Source: Oscillatoriales cyanobacterium CG2_30_40_61 (GTDB taxonomy: Bacteria > Cyanobacteriota > Cyanobacteriia > Cyanobacteriales > Microcoleaceae). Taken from it: DNA of 64,000 nucleotides. The translations under genes and the position numbers were made by a program. Below the pieces are notes generated by a model. That model had not been told where the DNA came from and did not search any database. It worked only from the letters and a program-made list of their open reading frames with translations. This document shows, piece by piece, positions 1-8,086 of the stretch (positions are counted from its first letter, which is position 1; every line of letters starts with the position of its first letter). The DNA lies in the NCBI GenBank assembly GCA_001873365.1, contig MNYZ01000012.1, positions 1-64,000 of the forward strand. The letters run 5' to 3'.

Positions 1-292
1 GAGCTTCCGGGCCCCAGAGGAACAGCAAGGAATGTCCTAAGCTGTTAGCGGGGCTACTGACGGCGGCGGTGATGAAGTTGCAGCCTTCTAAATAAGAGCT
101 TGCTAAACCGTGGGTGTACCAGGAAGTGACAAAGGTTGTTCCGGTTAACCAGCCACCGAGGGCTAGATAAGCACAGGGGAACAGCAGAATCCCTGACCAA
201 CCCACGAAGACGAAGCGATCGCGTTTGAGCCAGTCGTCGAGGACGTCAAAGACGCCTCTGTCAACTTGCGGCCGTTCGACTGCTATAGTCAT
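1..292 (-). CDS. psbD: Photosystem II reaction centre protein D2 (N-terminal part)
   Basis: Reading the minus strand from the ATG at 292 gives [16 protein letters not shown] and then about 80 more residues that match the conserved D2 N-terminus, including the first membrane segment ([13 protein letters not shown]) and LFLWGPEA at the window edge. D2 is a thylakoid membrane protein that, with D1, binds the cofactors of photosystem II charge separation. Only the first 97 codons are inside the window; the gene runs off the left edge. It is divergent from ycf4. Recognition of the family is very secure; copy number (cyanobacteria often carry two psbD copies) cannot be judged here. Confidence 0.96.
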   Translation of the reverse strand, partial: MTIAVERPQVDRGVFDVLDDWLKRDRFVFVGWSGILLFPCAYLALGGWLTGTTFVTSWYTHGLASSYLEGCNFITAAVSSPANSLGHSLLFLWGPEA

Positions 293-636
293 TGGATGAA
301 CGATCCTCTAGGGTTTATGTAAAACATTATCCTTCGTGAAGTACCCAGCAATCAATCGGAGTCCCGATTTTTGTTTGGGCTGACCTTCTTACTGGTTTGA
401 CCTTCTGTGGGAATCATCCCGAACTCTGTTCGGCCAAAGGTCTCACAAAATAGTTTCTATCCCTTGCGGGATCAACTGTTCAGTAATTGGTCTAATGCTT
501 ATCGGCTCCAGCTTGTTTCCCTCGTTTAACCGGGGGACATTTAGCGGTAGACTGTTAAGCAAGTTAACATAACTATATATTACAGTTAACAATTTTGGCA
601 AAGGTGTTGGCTTTCAAGATTCACATTCTTAATTTC
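293..636. promoter_or_regulatory. psbD / ycf4 divergent intergenic region
   Basis: This 344-base stretch separates two divergent photosystem genes and must hold both their promoters. An A/T-rich block around 571-585 (aactatatattacag) could carry the ycf4 -10 element. I see no convincing ORF or RNA gene. Assignment of exact promoter elements is not supported. Confidence 0.4.
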
Positions 637-1203
637 ATGAGTACCCAAACAAAGACCACAACCAATCAAATCCTCTCTAAGAAAGTTACGGGTTCCCGTC
701 GCTTCAGCAACTACTGGTGGGCCAGTGTGATCACCATGGGGGGTACAGGTTTCCTTCTATCCGGTATTTCCAGCTATTTGAAAATTAATCTTTTACCCTT
801 CGCCGATCCCACTCAACTCATCTTCATCCCCCAAGGCATTGTCATGGGGTTATATGGAGCCGCTGCTTTATTACTGGCTTTGTATTTATGGTTAGTGATT
901 CTCTGGGATTTAGGCGGGGGATACAATGAATTTAACCGGGATACGGGAAAAGTGAATATTTTCCGATGGGGGTTTCCTGGGAAAAACCGCCGGGTGGAGT
1001 TTAATAGCAACCTCAGTGAGATTCAATCGATTCGTGTTGATATCAAAGATGGAATCAACCCCCGTCGAGCTTTGTACCTCAAACTCAAAGACCGTCGCCA
1101 AATTCCCTTAACCCGTGTGGGCCAACCCCTGCCCCTGTCCGATGTGGAAAACCAGGGAGCAGAATTAGCTAAATTTTTACAAGTCCCCTTAGAAGGACTG
1201 TAG
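637..1203 (+). CDS. ycf4: Photosystem I assembly protein Ycf4
   Basis: The product is 188 residues, the usual Ycf4 length. It has the family layout: a short polar N-terminus, two membrane segments (roughly residues 24-45 and 62-88) and a C-terminal soluble domain with the phrases NRRVEFNS and [20 protein letters not shown]. Ycf4 is a thylakoid protein that helps assemble photosystem I. I chose the ATG at 637 because it gives the canonical length; an in-frame TTG at 595 would add 14 atypical residues. The gene ends 32 bases before the cyclophilin gene, so the two may be cotranscribed. Confidence 0.93.
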   Translation: MSTQTKTTTNQILSKKVTGSRRFSNYWWASVITMGGTGFLLSGISSYLKINLLPFADPTQLIFIPQGIVMGLYGAAALLLALYLWLVILWDLGGGYNEFNRDTGKVNIFRWGFPGKNRRVEFNSNLSEIQSIRVDIKDGINPRRALYLKLKDRRQIPLTRVGQPLPLSDVENQGAELAKFLQVPLEGL

Positions 1204-1235
1204 AATCTCCGACTATAAAAACATTGAAACTCAAG

Positions 1236-1994
1236 ATGAAGAAACTCAACACACAGCACTGGTTTTTACCGCTTTTGCTGATTTGTGTATTAATCGTTGG
1301 GGGTTGTGCTTCTAATCCACCCTCGGCCGAAACCCTAAATAACAATCCTGCTGGTGATCAGACAGTTACACCGATTTCCCAAAATCCTACTCAACCTATG
1401 ACAAATTTACCTCAATTAAACGGAAAAGCCACGGTGGTGATGACGGTCAACGGATCGCCGATTACGATTGAAGTGGATGGAACTAACGCCCCGGTTACGG
1501 CTGGAAACTTTGTGGATCTGGTCAATAAGGGCGTTTATGACGGTCTGGCTTTTCATCGGGTCGTCCGTGAGCCCGATCCCTTCGTGGTTCAAGGGGGCGA
1601 TCCTCAGAGTAAAGATCCCAAGTTTCCCAGTGCTAGATTAGGAACTGGGGGATTTATTGATCCGGCTACCTCTAAAGAACGGATGATTCCTTTGGAAATT
1701 AAGCCCAAAGGCGCGGAACAGCCGATTTATAGTAAAACCTTAGAAAGTGCTCGGATCACCACCCAACCGGTTTTATCCCACCGTCGCGGTGCTGTAGCCA
1801 TGGCTCGTTCTCAATTTCCCGATTCTGCTTCTTCTCAGTTCTATTTTTCTTTAGCGGAATTACCTTTTTTGGATGGGAGTTATGCGGTTTTTGGGAATGT
1901 TACCGATGGCATGAATGTGGTTGATCAGATTAAACAGGGCGATCGGATTGACTCGGCTAAAGTCACCCAAGGGTTAGAAAACCTGAAAAATTAA
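1236..1994 (+). CDS. Cyclophilin-type peptidyl-prolyl isomerase, lipoprotein
   Basis: The product (252 residues) starts with a lipoprotein signal: a hydrophobic stretch followed by the lipobox VGGC with Cys24 as the predicted lipidation site. A Thr/Pro/Asn-rich linker follows, then a cyclophilin domain from about residue 70 with AFHRVV, SSQFYFSLAEL and FLDGSYAVFG, which correspond to the catalytic and binding-loop motifs of the family. The likely role is proline cis-trans isomerisation during folding of exported or thylakoid-lumen proteins. The ATG at 1236 is preferred over a TTG at 1224 because it puts the positively charged MKK directly before the hydrophobic core. Confidence 0.9.
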   Translation: MKKLNTQHWFLPLLLICVLIVGGCASNPPSAETLNNNPAGDQTVTPISQNPTQPMTNLPQLNGKATVVMTVNGSPITIEVDGTNAPVTAGNFVDLVNKGVYDGLAFHRVVREPDPFVVQGGDPQSKDPKFPSARLGTGGFIDPATSKERMIPLEIKPKGAEQPIYSKTLESARITTQPVLSHRRGAVAMARSQFPDSASSQFYFSLAELPFLDGSYAVFGNVTDGMNVVDQIKQGDRIDSAKVTQGLENLKN

Positions 1995-2028
1995 TAAATT
2001 ATTAAGAAATGTAATAATTGCGTTTCTC

Positions 2029-2062
2029 AGGGTGGGTGAGATTGTTAAATTTTATCCACCCT
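2029..2062 (+). terminator. Stem-loop after the cyclophilin gene
   Basis: The arms agggtgg and ccaccct can pair around a loop of about 20 bases, 35 bases after the cyclophilin stop codon. There is no good T-run after it, so this is a weak terminator candidate. Confidence 0.3.
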
Positions 2063-2249
2063 CTTGTATAGAGATAATACCCACCCTCAAAAATCGCCAC
2101 TTCTAGGTATTCAATATTGATTATATGAAGAAATTAGATACGATAAAGTTTGGATTAAAAAACGCTTGAAAAATTTGGGTTAAAATTAAGTAAAGTCAAT
2201 CAGAATAACTTTCAAATCCAGGCTGCTTAGTTCGGGTATTTCATAAACA

Positions 2250-3392
2250 ATGGATGTTGTTATTACTGGTATTGGTTTAATCTCTGCATTAGGAAATTTG
2301 GAGACAACCTGGAAACAATTGTTATCCGGCCAATCGGGAATATTACCCCATCAACCTTTCGGTGAACTTCCGACTAAACCCCTGGCTTTAATTAATAATA
2401 TTCCTTCCGATCCTACGGAATTATTAGAAAAAGCCCTCGCCGATGCCTTAATTATGGCTAATTTAAACCCGCCTTTATTAGACTGTGGTATTGTCATCGG
2501 TTCGAGTCGGGGATATCAGGGAAAATTAGAACAATTAGCCGGATTTTACCCATCCTTACTAAGAGAGGATGAAGGGATTAATTTCAGCAAATTTGTAGAC
2601 TATTTACCTTTTAATATTGCTTTAAATGCAGCTAAAAAAATAGGTTCAACTGGAATTATTCTATCACCAATGGCGGCTTGTTCCACAGGAATTTGGGCGA
2701 TCGCCCAAGGATTTGAACTGATAAAAACCCAACAGTGTGAACGGGTAATTGTCGGGGCTGTGGAAGCACCTATTACTCCTTTGACTTTAGCAGGATTTGA
2801 ACAAATGGGAGCCTTAGCAAGCACAGGTTGCTATCCATTTGATCGCGATCGAGAGGGATTTATTTTAGGGGAAGCTGCGGCTATTTTTATCTTAGAATCA
2901 GAAGCTTTAGCCCAACGGCGAAAGGCTAAAATTTATGGAAAAATATTAGGATTTGGATTGACAGCAGATGCTTGTTATGGTAATAAACCGGATAGAGTGG
3001 GAAAAAGTGCGATCGCAGCCATTCAAAACTGTTTAAAAAATAGTAATTTATCGAGTGATGAAATTGATTATATTCATACCCATGGAACCGCTACAAAATT
3101 AAATGATGACCATGAAGTTCAATTAATTAAACAATTATTTCCCCCAGGGGTTCCAGTGAGTTCCACAAAAGGCGCAACGGGACACACATTAGGGGCGTCA
3201 GGAGCGTTAGGAGTGGCGTTTTGTTTAATGACATTAAATGATCAACTTCTCCCCCCCTGTGTGGGTTTAAAAACACCGGAATTTGATTTGGATTTTGTTA
3301 CCTGCGTTCGTTCTATGGTTGTCAAAAATACTTTGTGTTTTAGTTTTGGATTTGGGGGACAAAATGCTATTATTGCAATGGGTAAAGCCTGA
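2250..3392 (+). CDS. Beta-ketoacyl-ACP synthase (KAS II/FabF-like)
   Basis: The 380-residue product has the condensing-enzyme triad: Cys144 in AACSTG, His278 in HTHGTAT and His312 in GATGHTLGASG, and ends with the family's FSFGFGGQNA motif. These enzymes extend acyl-ACP by condensation with malonyl-ACP. It is about 30 residues shorter than housekeeping FabF, mainly in the N-terminal half, so it may be a second, specialised ketoacyl synthase. No acyl carrier protein or other fatty-acid gene is beside it, so its substrate cannot be inferred from context. Confidence 0.85.
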   Translation: MDVVITGIGLISALGNLETTWKQLLSGQSGILPHQPFGELPTKPLALINNIPSDPTELLEKALADALIMANLNPPLLDCGIVIGSSRGYQGKLEQLAGFYPSLLREDEGINFSKFVDYLPFNIALNAAKKIGSTGIILSPMAACSTGIWAIAQGFELIKTQQCERVIVGAVEAPITPLTLAGFEQMGALASTGCYPFDRDREGFILGEAAAIFILESEALAQRRKAKIYGKILGFGLTADACYGNKPDRVGKSAIAAIQNCLKNSNLSSDEIDYIHTHGTATKLNDDHEVQLIKQLFPPGVPVSSTKGATGHTLGASGALGVAFCLMTLNDQLLPPCVGLKTPEFDLDFVTCVRSMVVKNTLCFSFGFGGQNAIIAMGKA

Positions 3393-3440
3393 TCACGGAT
3401 TTAGACGGATTAACACAGATTTCACGGATTTAGTTTAAAG
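3393..3440. repeat. Dispersed repeat of the 'cacggattt' type
   Basis: The sequence directly after the ketoacyl synthase stop contains cacggattt twice and acagatt between them. It is clearly related to the repeat at 63671-63819 next to the deformylase gene, read in the opposite direction. It is a non-coding dispersed repeat. Confidence 0.5.
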
Positions 3441-3502
3441 TTTTTGCGCTTGGGCTCTCTCTTGATGGGTACTCATTTCAACAACATAATCTTAAATAAA
3501 TA

Positions 3503-4636
3503 ATGCCATTAACTGAACGGTTATCAAAAATTAAATGGGAGCATATTCCCTCCACCCTGTCTTTATTTTCGGGATGTGGCGGGATGGATTTACCTTTGCA
3601 TAAGGCGGGATTTAAAGTTATTTGGGCGATTGATGCTAATGGAGATGCTTGTCAAACTTTTCGCCGGAATATTGCAGATGTAATTGTTCATAATCAAATT
3701 GAAAATATTAATATTGCTGAAGTTCCTGATGCTGATTTAATTACGGGGGGTTTCCCTTGTCAGGATTTTTCAATAATTTGGAAACGTCCGGGGTTAGAAG
3801 GAGAACGAGGAAATTTATATACTTATTTTCTGAAATGTGTTCAAGACAAAAAACCGAAAGCGTTTATTGCTGAAAATGTGAAAGGGTTACTCAGTGCGAA
3901 TAATTATCAAGCAATTCAACGGATTATTTCTGACTTTGAAAATATAGAACCTGGATATTTAGTTAAACCGAAACTCTATAATTTTGCTGATTATGGGGTT
4001 CCTCAATTCCGAGAACGGGTATTATTAGTAGGAATTAGAAAAGATACGGGATTTAACTTTATTCATCCTCAACCGGAATATGGGTTAAATCGAAAATATC
4101 CCTATCGAACTGCATCGGACGCCTTAGCAGGAGTAGAAAATATTCCTAATAATAATGAACATCAAAAAATCCAACCGAGAACTATTGAAATTTTAAAACG
4201 GATTAAACCCGGTGGCAATTTTACCGATATTCCTAAAGATAGTGAATATTATGTCAAAGGTATGATTAGTCATGTTTATCGACGTTTGCACCCTGACCAA
4301 CCTTCAACTACTATTATCGCAGGAGGTGGCGGCGGAACTTGGGGATATCATTACGATGAACCCAGAGCATTAACCAATCGTGAACGCGCTAGGTTACAAT
4401 CTTTTCCAGATGATTTTATCTTTGAAGGAACATTTACAGAAATTCGTCGCCAAATTGGGAATGCAGTTCCTCCTGATGGGATTGTGGCGTTAGTTGAAGC
4501 GTTAATTCCTTTATTTACAGGGAAATATCAGAGTGTTGATTTATATAATTTGAGTCATAAATTACAAGTTTTACCATTTAAAGATCGTTTAAAATTAGCT
4601 AATCAAGAAAGTGATGAATTAGTATCACTCCGGTAG
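3503..4636 (+). CDS. DNA (cytosine-5-)-methyltransferase
   Basis: The 377-residue product has C5-methyltransferase motifs in standard order: motif I LFSGCGGMDLPLHKAGF near the N-terminus (AdoMet binding), motif IV GGFPCQDFS with the catalytic Cys, motif VI ENVKG, motif VIII QFRERVLLVG, motif IX RARLQSFPDDF and motif X QIGNAVPP. The target-recognition region lies between VIII and IX. No restriction endonuclease or Vsr-type nuclease is beside it, so it looks like an orphan methylase; its target site cannot be read from sequence. It is about 6 kb from the BREX-like operon. Its 3' end overlaps the convergent DUF29 gene by 12 bases. Confidence 0.93.
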   Translation: MPLTERLSKIKWEHIPSTLSLFSGCGGMDLPLHKAGFKVIWAIDANGDACQTFRRNIADVIVHNQIENINIAEVPDADLITGGFPCQDFSIIWKRPGLEGERGNLYTYFLKCVQDKKPKAFIAENVKGLLSANNYQAIQRIISDFENIEPGYLVKPKLYNFADYGVPQFRERVLLVGIRKDTGFNFIHPQPEYGLNRKYPYRTASDALAGVENIPNNNEHQKIQPRTIEILKRIKPGGNFTDIPKDSEYYVKGMISHVYRRLHPDQPSTTIIAGGGGGTWGYHYDEPRALTNRERARLQSFPDDFIFEGTFTEIRRQIGNAVPPDGIVALVEALIPLFTGKYQSVDLYNLSHKLQVLPFKDRLKLANQESDELVSLR

Positions 4637-5092
4637 ATAATCAGGGTTTAAGGTGTCTTCTTGGGAAAATGGTGATTCTACAGGAAAAGTATTAATTGAT
4701 AATCCCGTTTCATCCGCCGCTAATTCTCTAGCATCTTCATAGGATTTGAAAAAAGTTTCGTAAAAATACCGTTTCAGACTAGGGCTATTTTCAAAATCAT
4801 CTCGTAATCTTTTGCGATGTTCTCGAATAGTAAATAGCCAGCTATTGGTTCGTTTATCAGATTGATACTTATATTTTAATAAGTGCATTAATAAAATTCT
4901 GAGATTACTTCTGATAGCCTTTTTTTCACTTCTGACCATAGCTTCTAATTCTTCAATTAAATTAACCCTATCAACTTCGGCTAACTTTCCATGTTGTAAC
5001 TGATGAATAGTATTCATTAACCACAAATGATAATCTTCTTCGTATAAACCAGAAGTTTGTTGAGATTCTGTGATGGAGAATTGGGTTGTCAT
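4625..5092 (-). CDS. DUF29 family protein
   Basis: The 155-residue product shows the DUF29 pattern LYEEDYHLWLMNTIHQL near the N-terminus, then IEELEAMVRSEKKAIRS and LLMHLLKYKYQ. DUF29 proteins are short, soluble, mainly helical proteins present in many copies in cyanobacteria; their function is unknown. The gene is convergent with the methyltransferase gene and overlaps its last 12 bases, so they share a 3' boundary. Nothing suggests a functional link. Confidence 0.88.
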   Translation of the reverse strand: MTTQFSITESQQTSGLYEEDYHLWLMNTIHQLQHGKLAEVDRVNLIEELEAMVRSEKKAIRSNLRILLMHLLKYKYQSDKRTNSWLFTIREHRKRLRDDFENSPSLKRYFYETFFKSYEDARELAADETGLSINTFPVESPFSQEDTLNPDYLPE

Positions 5093-5160
5093 GGGATATC
5101 CTAGACTCAGTTAATTTTAATTATAGCAACCGCCAGGGCTGTTAAGACTTATGGGCTGTC

Positions 5161-5180
5161 ATTACCGCGAAAGCGGTAAT
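5161..5180. repeat. Perfect 8-bp hairpin with GAAA loop
   Basis: attaccgc-gaaa-gcggtaat is a perfect inverted repeat with a GNRA-type tetraloop. It sits between two minus-strand genes (DUF29 and DUF4149) and resembles the short palindromes common in cyanobacterial intergenic DNA. Confidence 0.6.
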
Positions 5181-5215
5181 CCATTTCCTCAGCGTTATTC
5201 CGACTGCTATAATAT

Positions 5216-5257
5216 ATAAAAAATAGGTTGGGTTTTGTTTTCTTAACCCAACCTATT
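5216..5257 (-). terminator. Rho-independent terminator of the DUF4149 gene
   Basis: aataggttgggtt and aacccaacctatt form a perfect 13-bp stem around a 10-base loop. On the minus strand the stem is followed by a run of six T. It lies just downstream of the stop codon at 5276, so it fits an intrinsic terminator for that gene. Confidence 0.75.
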
Positions 5258-5275
5258 ATAATTTTAATGATCAAT

Positions 5276-5797
5276 TTAGAATGTAAGATCGAGTTTACTG
5301 TGGTTGCGATAACACCAGCCTAAAATGACACCTAAAACGGATAATTTAATCATTTCTAGGGTAAAATAACTTAAGTGTAGTTGGTTCATGCCGTCGGGAA
5401 TTGTGTTGAATCCACTAAATAGATTTAAGTTAATTCCTAATGCACTCATTTGAGGGGTGAGAATATAGGTGTAAACCATGGCAATAGCTAACAGAAATAG
5501 CGATAATCCGGTGATTGTCCGTAGGCGACTACTGAATTTTTCAGGAAGATTCATCGCTAAAGCAATTAAACCCGTTAAACCAACCGCGGCACAAACTAAT
5601 TCAACCCGGTTAAATACTGAAAAAATTAGACTTCCCACCGAGGTAAATCCAGTTTCTTCCATCATCCCAGAAACATACATGGTTGGCATAATTACAAAGT
5701 CAAGAATTAAACTTCCCGCCATCCATAATCCCAGGGCGGCTAATACCAGTGTCAGCCAGCGTGTGGGATGATATTCTAGTTTAGAGATAGTAGCCAT
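5276..5797 (-). CDS. DUF4149-like four-helix membrane protein
   Basis: The 173-residue product has four hydrophobic segments (about residues 15-37, 58-80, 92-112 and 145-163) and conserved small features such as DFVIMPTMY and FTLEMIKLSVLG, which fit the DUF4149 family of integral membrane proteins. The function is unknown. It stands alone on the minus strand with its own terminator. The ATG at 5797 gives a short cytoplasmic N-terminus before the first helix. Confidence 0.7.
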   Translation of the reverse strand: MATISKLEYHPTRWLTLVLAALGLWMAGSLILDFVIMPTMYVSGMMEETGFTSVGSLIFSVFNRVELVCAAVGLTGLIALAMNLPEKFSSRLRTITGLSLFLLAIAMVYTYILTPQMSALGINLNLFSGFNTIPDGMNQLHLSYFTLEMIKLSVLGVILGWCYRNHSKLDLTF

Positions 5798-6111
5798 AGT
5801 AATGATTACCTTGTATGAATATATAATTGCTGTCTTTAGTTTTTATAATAGCGAATATTTTCACAATAAAATGTGAAGTATTTTGTATAATAAAACTTTA
5901 CAAAAAAATATAAATCTTTAACTCTTGGTTTTTAAACAGGGTAAAAACTGAGTTTGGAAATCATGTTTTTAGACAGTTTCAATATTCCGAGAAAATACGG
6001 GTTTTTAATTGTAAAAATTGTTACTTGCAACAGGGGTGGTAAGATGACATGAATTTTTGCTAAAATTAACCCAGATATAATCAACACAAATAAAAAGGAT
6101 AAATCATTCAA
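5798..6111. other. Intergenic region upstream of queC
   Basis: This 314-base, A/T-rich stretch lies between divergent genes and should contain both promoters. An A/G-rich segment (aaaaaggat, about 6092-6100) precedes the queC GTG and may act in ribosome binding. I looked for a preQ1-type riboswitch and did not find a convincing one. Confidence 0.4.
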
Positions 6112-6825
6112 GTGAAAGCAGTTATTTTATTATCGGGTGGCTTAGATTCTTCGACGGTTTTATACCAAGCAAAAGCGGATGGTTGTGAATGTTATGCGAT
6201 TTCTTTTGATTATCAACAGCGACATCGTAAGGAACTTGAATCAGCCCGAAAAATTGCCGAGTTTGCGGGAGTTGTAGAACATCAAGTAGTTACTTTTGAT
6301 TTGAGTCTATGGGGGGGATCTGCTTTAACCGATAATCGCCTGGATTTACCCCAGAATAGATCTTCTGAAATAATGGCTAAAACTATTCCAATTACTTATG
6401 TTCCGGCTCGCAATACTATCTTTTTAAGTTTTGCTTTAGCCTATGCAGAAGCGATCGCCGCCAGTAAGATTTATATTGGAGTTAATGCGTTAGATTATTC
6501 GGGTTATCCCGATTGTCGTCCCGATTATATTCAAGCCATAGAAGAAGTCTTTAGATTAGGAACAAAACAAGGTCGAGAAGGTGATCCGATTACGATTGAA
6601 TCTCCACTGATTCATTTAAAAAAAACAGAAATTATCAAACTCGGAAATCGCTTAGGGGTTCCCTGGGAATTTACTTGGTCTTGTTATGCAGGAGAGGAAC
6701 AAGCCTGTGGTGTTTGTGATTCCTGTCGTTTACGATTAGCCGCCTTTGCTGAACTGGAATTAATAGATCCGATTGCTTATATAGCAGATGGGAACAGGGA
6801 ACAGGGAACAGGGAACAGGGAATAG
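6112..6825 (+). CDS. queC: 7-cyano-7-deazaguanine (preQ0) synthase QueC
   Basis: QueC makes preQ0 from 7-carboxy-7-deazaguanine, ammonia and ATP in queuosine biosynthesis. The N-terminus has the ATP-pyrophosphatase P-loop LLSGGLDSSTVL, the middle has VPARNTIFLSFALAYAEA and GVNALDYSGYPDCRP, and the zinc site is the Cys cluster CYAGEEQACGVCDSCR. The start is a GTG at 6112, which places the P-loop at the normal distance from the N-terminus. The last ten residues (NREQGTGNRE) are translated from the seven-base tandem repeat that begins at 6790, and the stop codon is itself part of that repeat, so the tail is not ancestral QueC. queE and a QueD-like gene lie 52 kb away. Confidence 0.95.
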   Translation: MKAVILLSGGLDSSTVLYQAKADGCECYAISFDYQQRHRKELESARKIAEFAGVVEHQVVTFDLSLWGGSALTDNRLDLPQNRSSEIMAKTIPITYVPARNTIFLSFALAYAEAIAASKIYIGVNALDYSGYPDCRPDYIQAIEEVFRLGTKQGREGDPITIESPLIHLKKTEIIKLGNRLGVPWEFTWSCYAGEEQACGVCDSCRLRLAAFAELELIDPIAYIADGNREQGTGNRE

Positions 6826-6894
6826 GGAATAGGGAATAGGGAATAGGGAATAGGGAATAGGGAATAGGTAATAGGTAATAGGTAATAGGTAATA
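6790..6894. repeat. Heptamer tandem repeat (STRR), 15 units
   Basis: Fifteen uninterrupted seven-base units: four gggaaca, then seven gggaata, then four ggtaata. The repeat starts inside queC and supplies its last codons and stop. The block order of variants suggests stepwise expansion by slippage. Such short tandemly repeated repetitive sequences are typical of filamentous cyanobacteria. Confidence 0.97.
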
Positions 6895-6935
6895 GGGAGA
6901 AGCAGGATAGGCTTTCTCCCTTATAGTTGGCGCAG

Positions 6936-7868
6936 TTAAATGTGATCTGAAAAAACCTGAGTTCCTTTATCAGCTTCTAAACTATCTCCTTTATTTTGGC
7001 CGTCGTGGAAGGCGCAAAGAATCACATCACAGGTTTTTCCCCAGGCGAGTGCCCCAGTTCGATCAATTCCAATAGCCCCAAAATCCCGTTGATGCTCTTG
7101 GGCTTCGGCGAAGGATTTTTTAAAGGCGGTGTGTAAAGACTGACCATCGGTAACTCGAATCACAATTTTAGCGGCTAAACACTCATCGAGAATATCTTCC
7201 CCAATGCCCGTACAACTCACTCCAGCTTGATTTGTCGCATAATTTCCCGCCGGAGTGGCGGAGTCACTAACCCGACCAATTCGCTCAAATCCCTTACCCC
7301 CGGTGGACGTCCCAGCGACTAATTGACCCTTTTGATCCAAGGCCACAACCCCGATGGTTCCGGTGCCTGCGGGTTCGGAAACCACATTGGCCATGGTGCG
7401 TCTAAAATTATCCTTGCGGTCTTCGAGCCATTCCTGCAAACGTTGGTCGGTGAGGGGATTATATAGGGGTAATTGCAGTTCTCGGGCTAACTCGGCGGCT
7501 CCATAATCGGATAAAACATGATCGGAGGCGTCTTGTAAAACCACGGCTAAATCGATCGGATTTTTCACCCGGGAAACGTTAATCACCCCGCTAAAACGTT
7601 GGAGGTTTCCATCCATTAAGGCGGCACTCATGCGGATTTGGCCATCGGATTGCAGTACCGAACCCGTACCCGCATTAAACCGAGGATCGTTTTCTAGGAG
7701 TTGACAGCCGCGGACTACGGCTTCTTTAGCACTGGCTCCCCGGAGGAGCAGGGGATAAACTTGGTCAATGACTTGATAAAGGGATTTGCGTACCGCTTCT
7801 AATCCTCCTTTTCCTTGCAGAGAACTACCAGCACCGCCATGAATAATGAGTTTAGGTTGAACGGCCAT
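6936..7868 (-). CDS. Isoaspartyl peptidase / plant-type L-asparaginase
   Basis: The 310-residue product is an N-terminal nucleophile hydrolase of the EcAIII/plant asparaginase family. It has LIIHGGAG at the N-terminus and NAGTGSVLQSDG. The autocleavage site is AGTGTIGVVALD, where the Thr after Gly becomes the catalytic nucleophile of the beta subunit; TSTGGKGFERIGRVSDSATP and SCTGIGEDI form the substrate pocket. It removes isoaspartyl residues from dipeptides or hydrolyses asparagine; in cyanobacteria it may help cyanophycin dipeptide degradation, though no cyanophycin gene is nearby. The start ATG at 7868 is unambiguous. Confidence 0.92.
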   Translation of the reverse strand: MAVQPKLIIHGGAGSSLQGKGGLEAVRKSLYQVIDQVYPLLLRGASAKEAVVRGCQLLENDPRFNAGTGSVLQSDGQIRMSAALMDGNLQRFSGVINVSRVKNPIDLAVVLQDASDHVLSDYGAAELARELQLPLYNPLTDQRLQEWLEDRKDNFRRTMANVVSEPAGTGTIGVVALDQKGQLVAGTSTGGKGFERIGRVSDSATPAGNYATNQAGVSCTGIGEDILDECLAAKIVIRVTDGQSLHTAFKKSFAEAQEHQRDFGAIGIDRTGALAWGKTCDVILCAFHDGQNKGDSLEADKGTQVFSDHI

Positions 7869-7892
7869 GAATGTCTTAATAAGGGATAAATT

Positions 7893-8039
7893 TTAAGTAG
7901 AACGGCGACGACGACAACGTTCGGAACAGTATTTGACTTCTTCCCAACAGTCGGCCCATTTTTTTCGCCAGGTGAAGGGGCGATCGCAAACGGGACAGGT
8001 TTTCGTCGGTAAGTCGGACTTAGATCGCTGGCGTGCCAT
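7893..8039 (-). CDS. DUF2256 small zinc-ribbon-like protein
   Basis: A 48-residue ORF on the minus strand reads [20 protein letters not shown], then [15 protein letters not shown] and [11 protein letters not shown]. The two CxxC-type pairs (CPVC and CSERC) and the WRKKW core are the signature of DUF2256, a tiny conserved protein often found next to photolyase-like or housekeeping genes; its function is unknown. It is basic at both ends, so nucleic-acid binding is possible but not shown. It lies 24 bases upstream of the asparaginase gene on the same strand and is divergent from trmJ. Confidence 0.9.
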   Translation of the reverse strand: MARQRSKSDLPTKTCPVCDRPFTWRKKWADCWEEVKYCSERCRRRRST

Positions 8040-8086
8040 GCTAAGTTATTGAAGTTGCTCTAATCAGGGATGATCATATCATTTCC

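Noticed and set aside
910-1259. Minus-strand reading frames across ycf4
   Set aside because: They lie opposite a clear ycf4 gene and have no family features.
5798-6111. preQ1 riboswitch before queC
   Set aside because: I saw no convincing preQ1-I stem, loop and A-rich tail arrangement.
6790-6894. CRISPR array
   Set aside because: The units are seven bases and contiguous with no spacers; the same holds for the arrays at 35542 and 40262.
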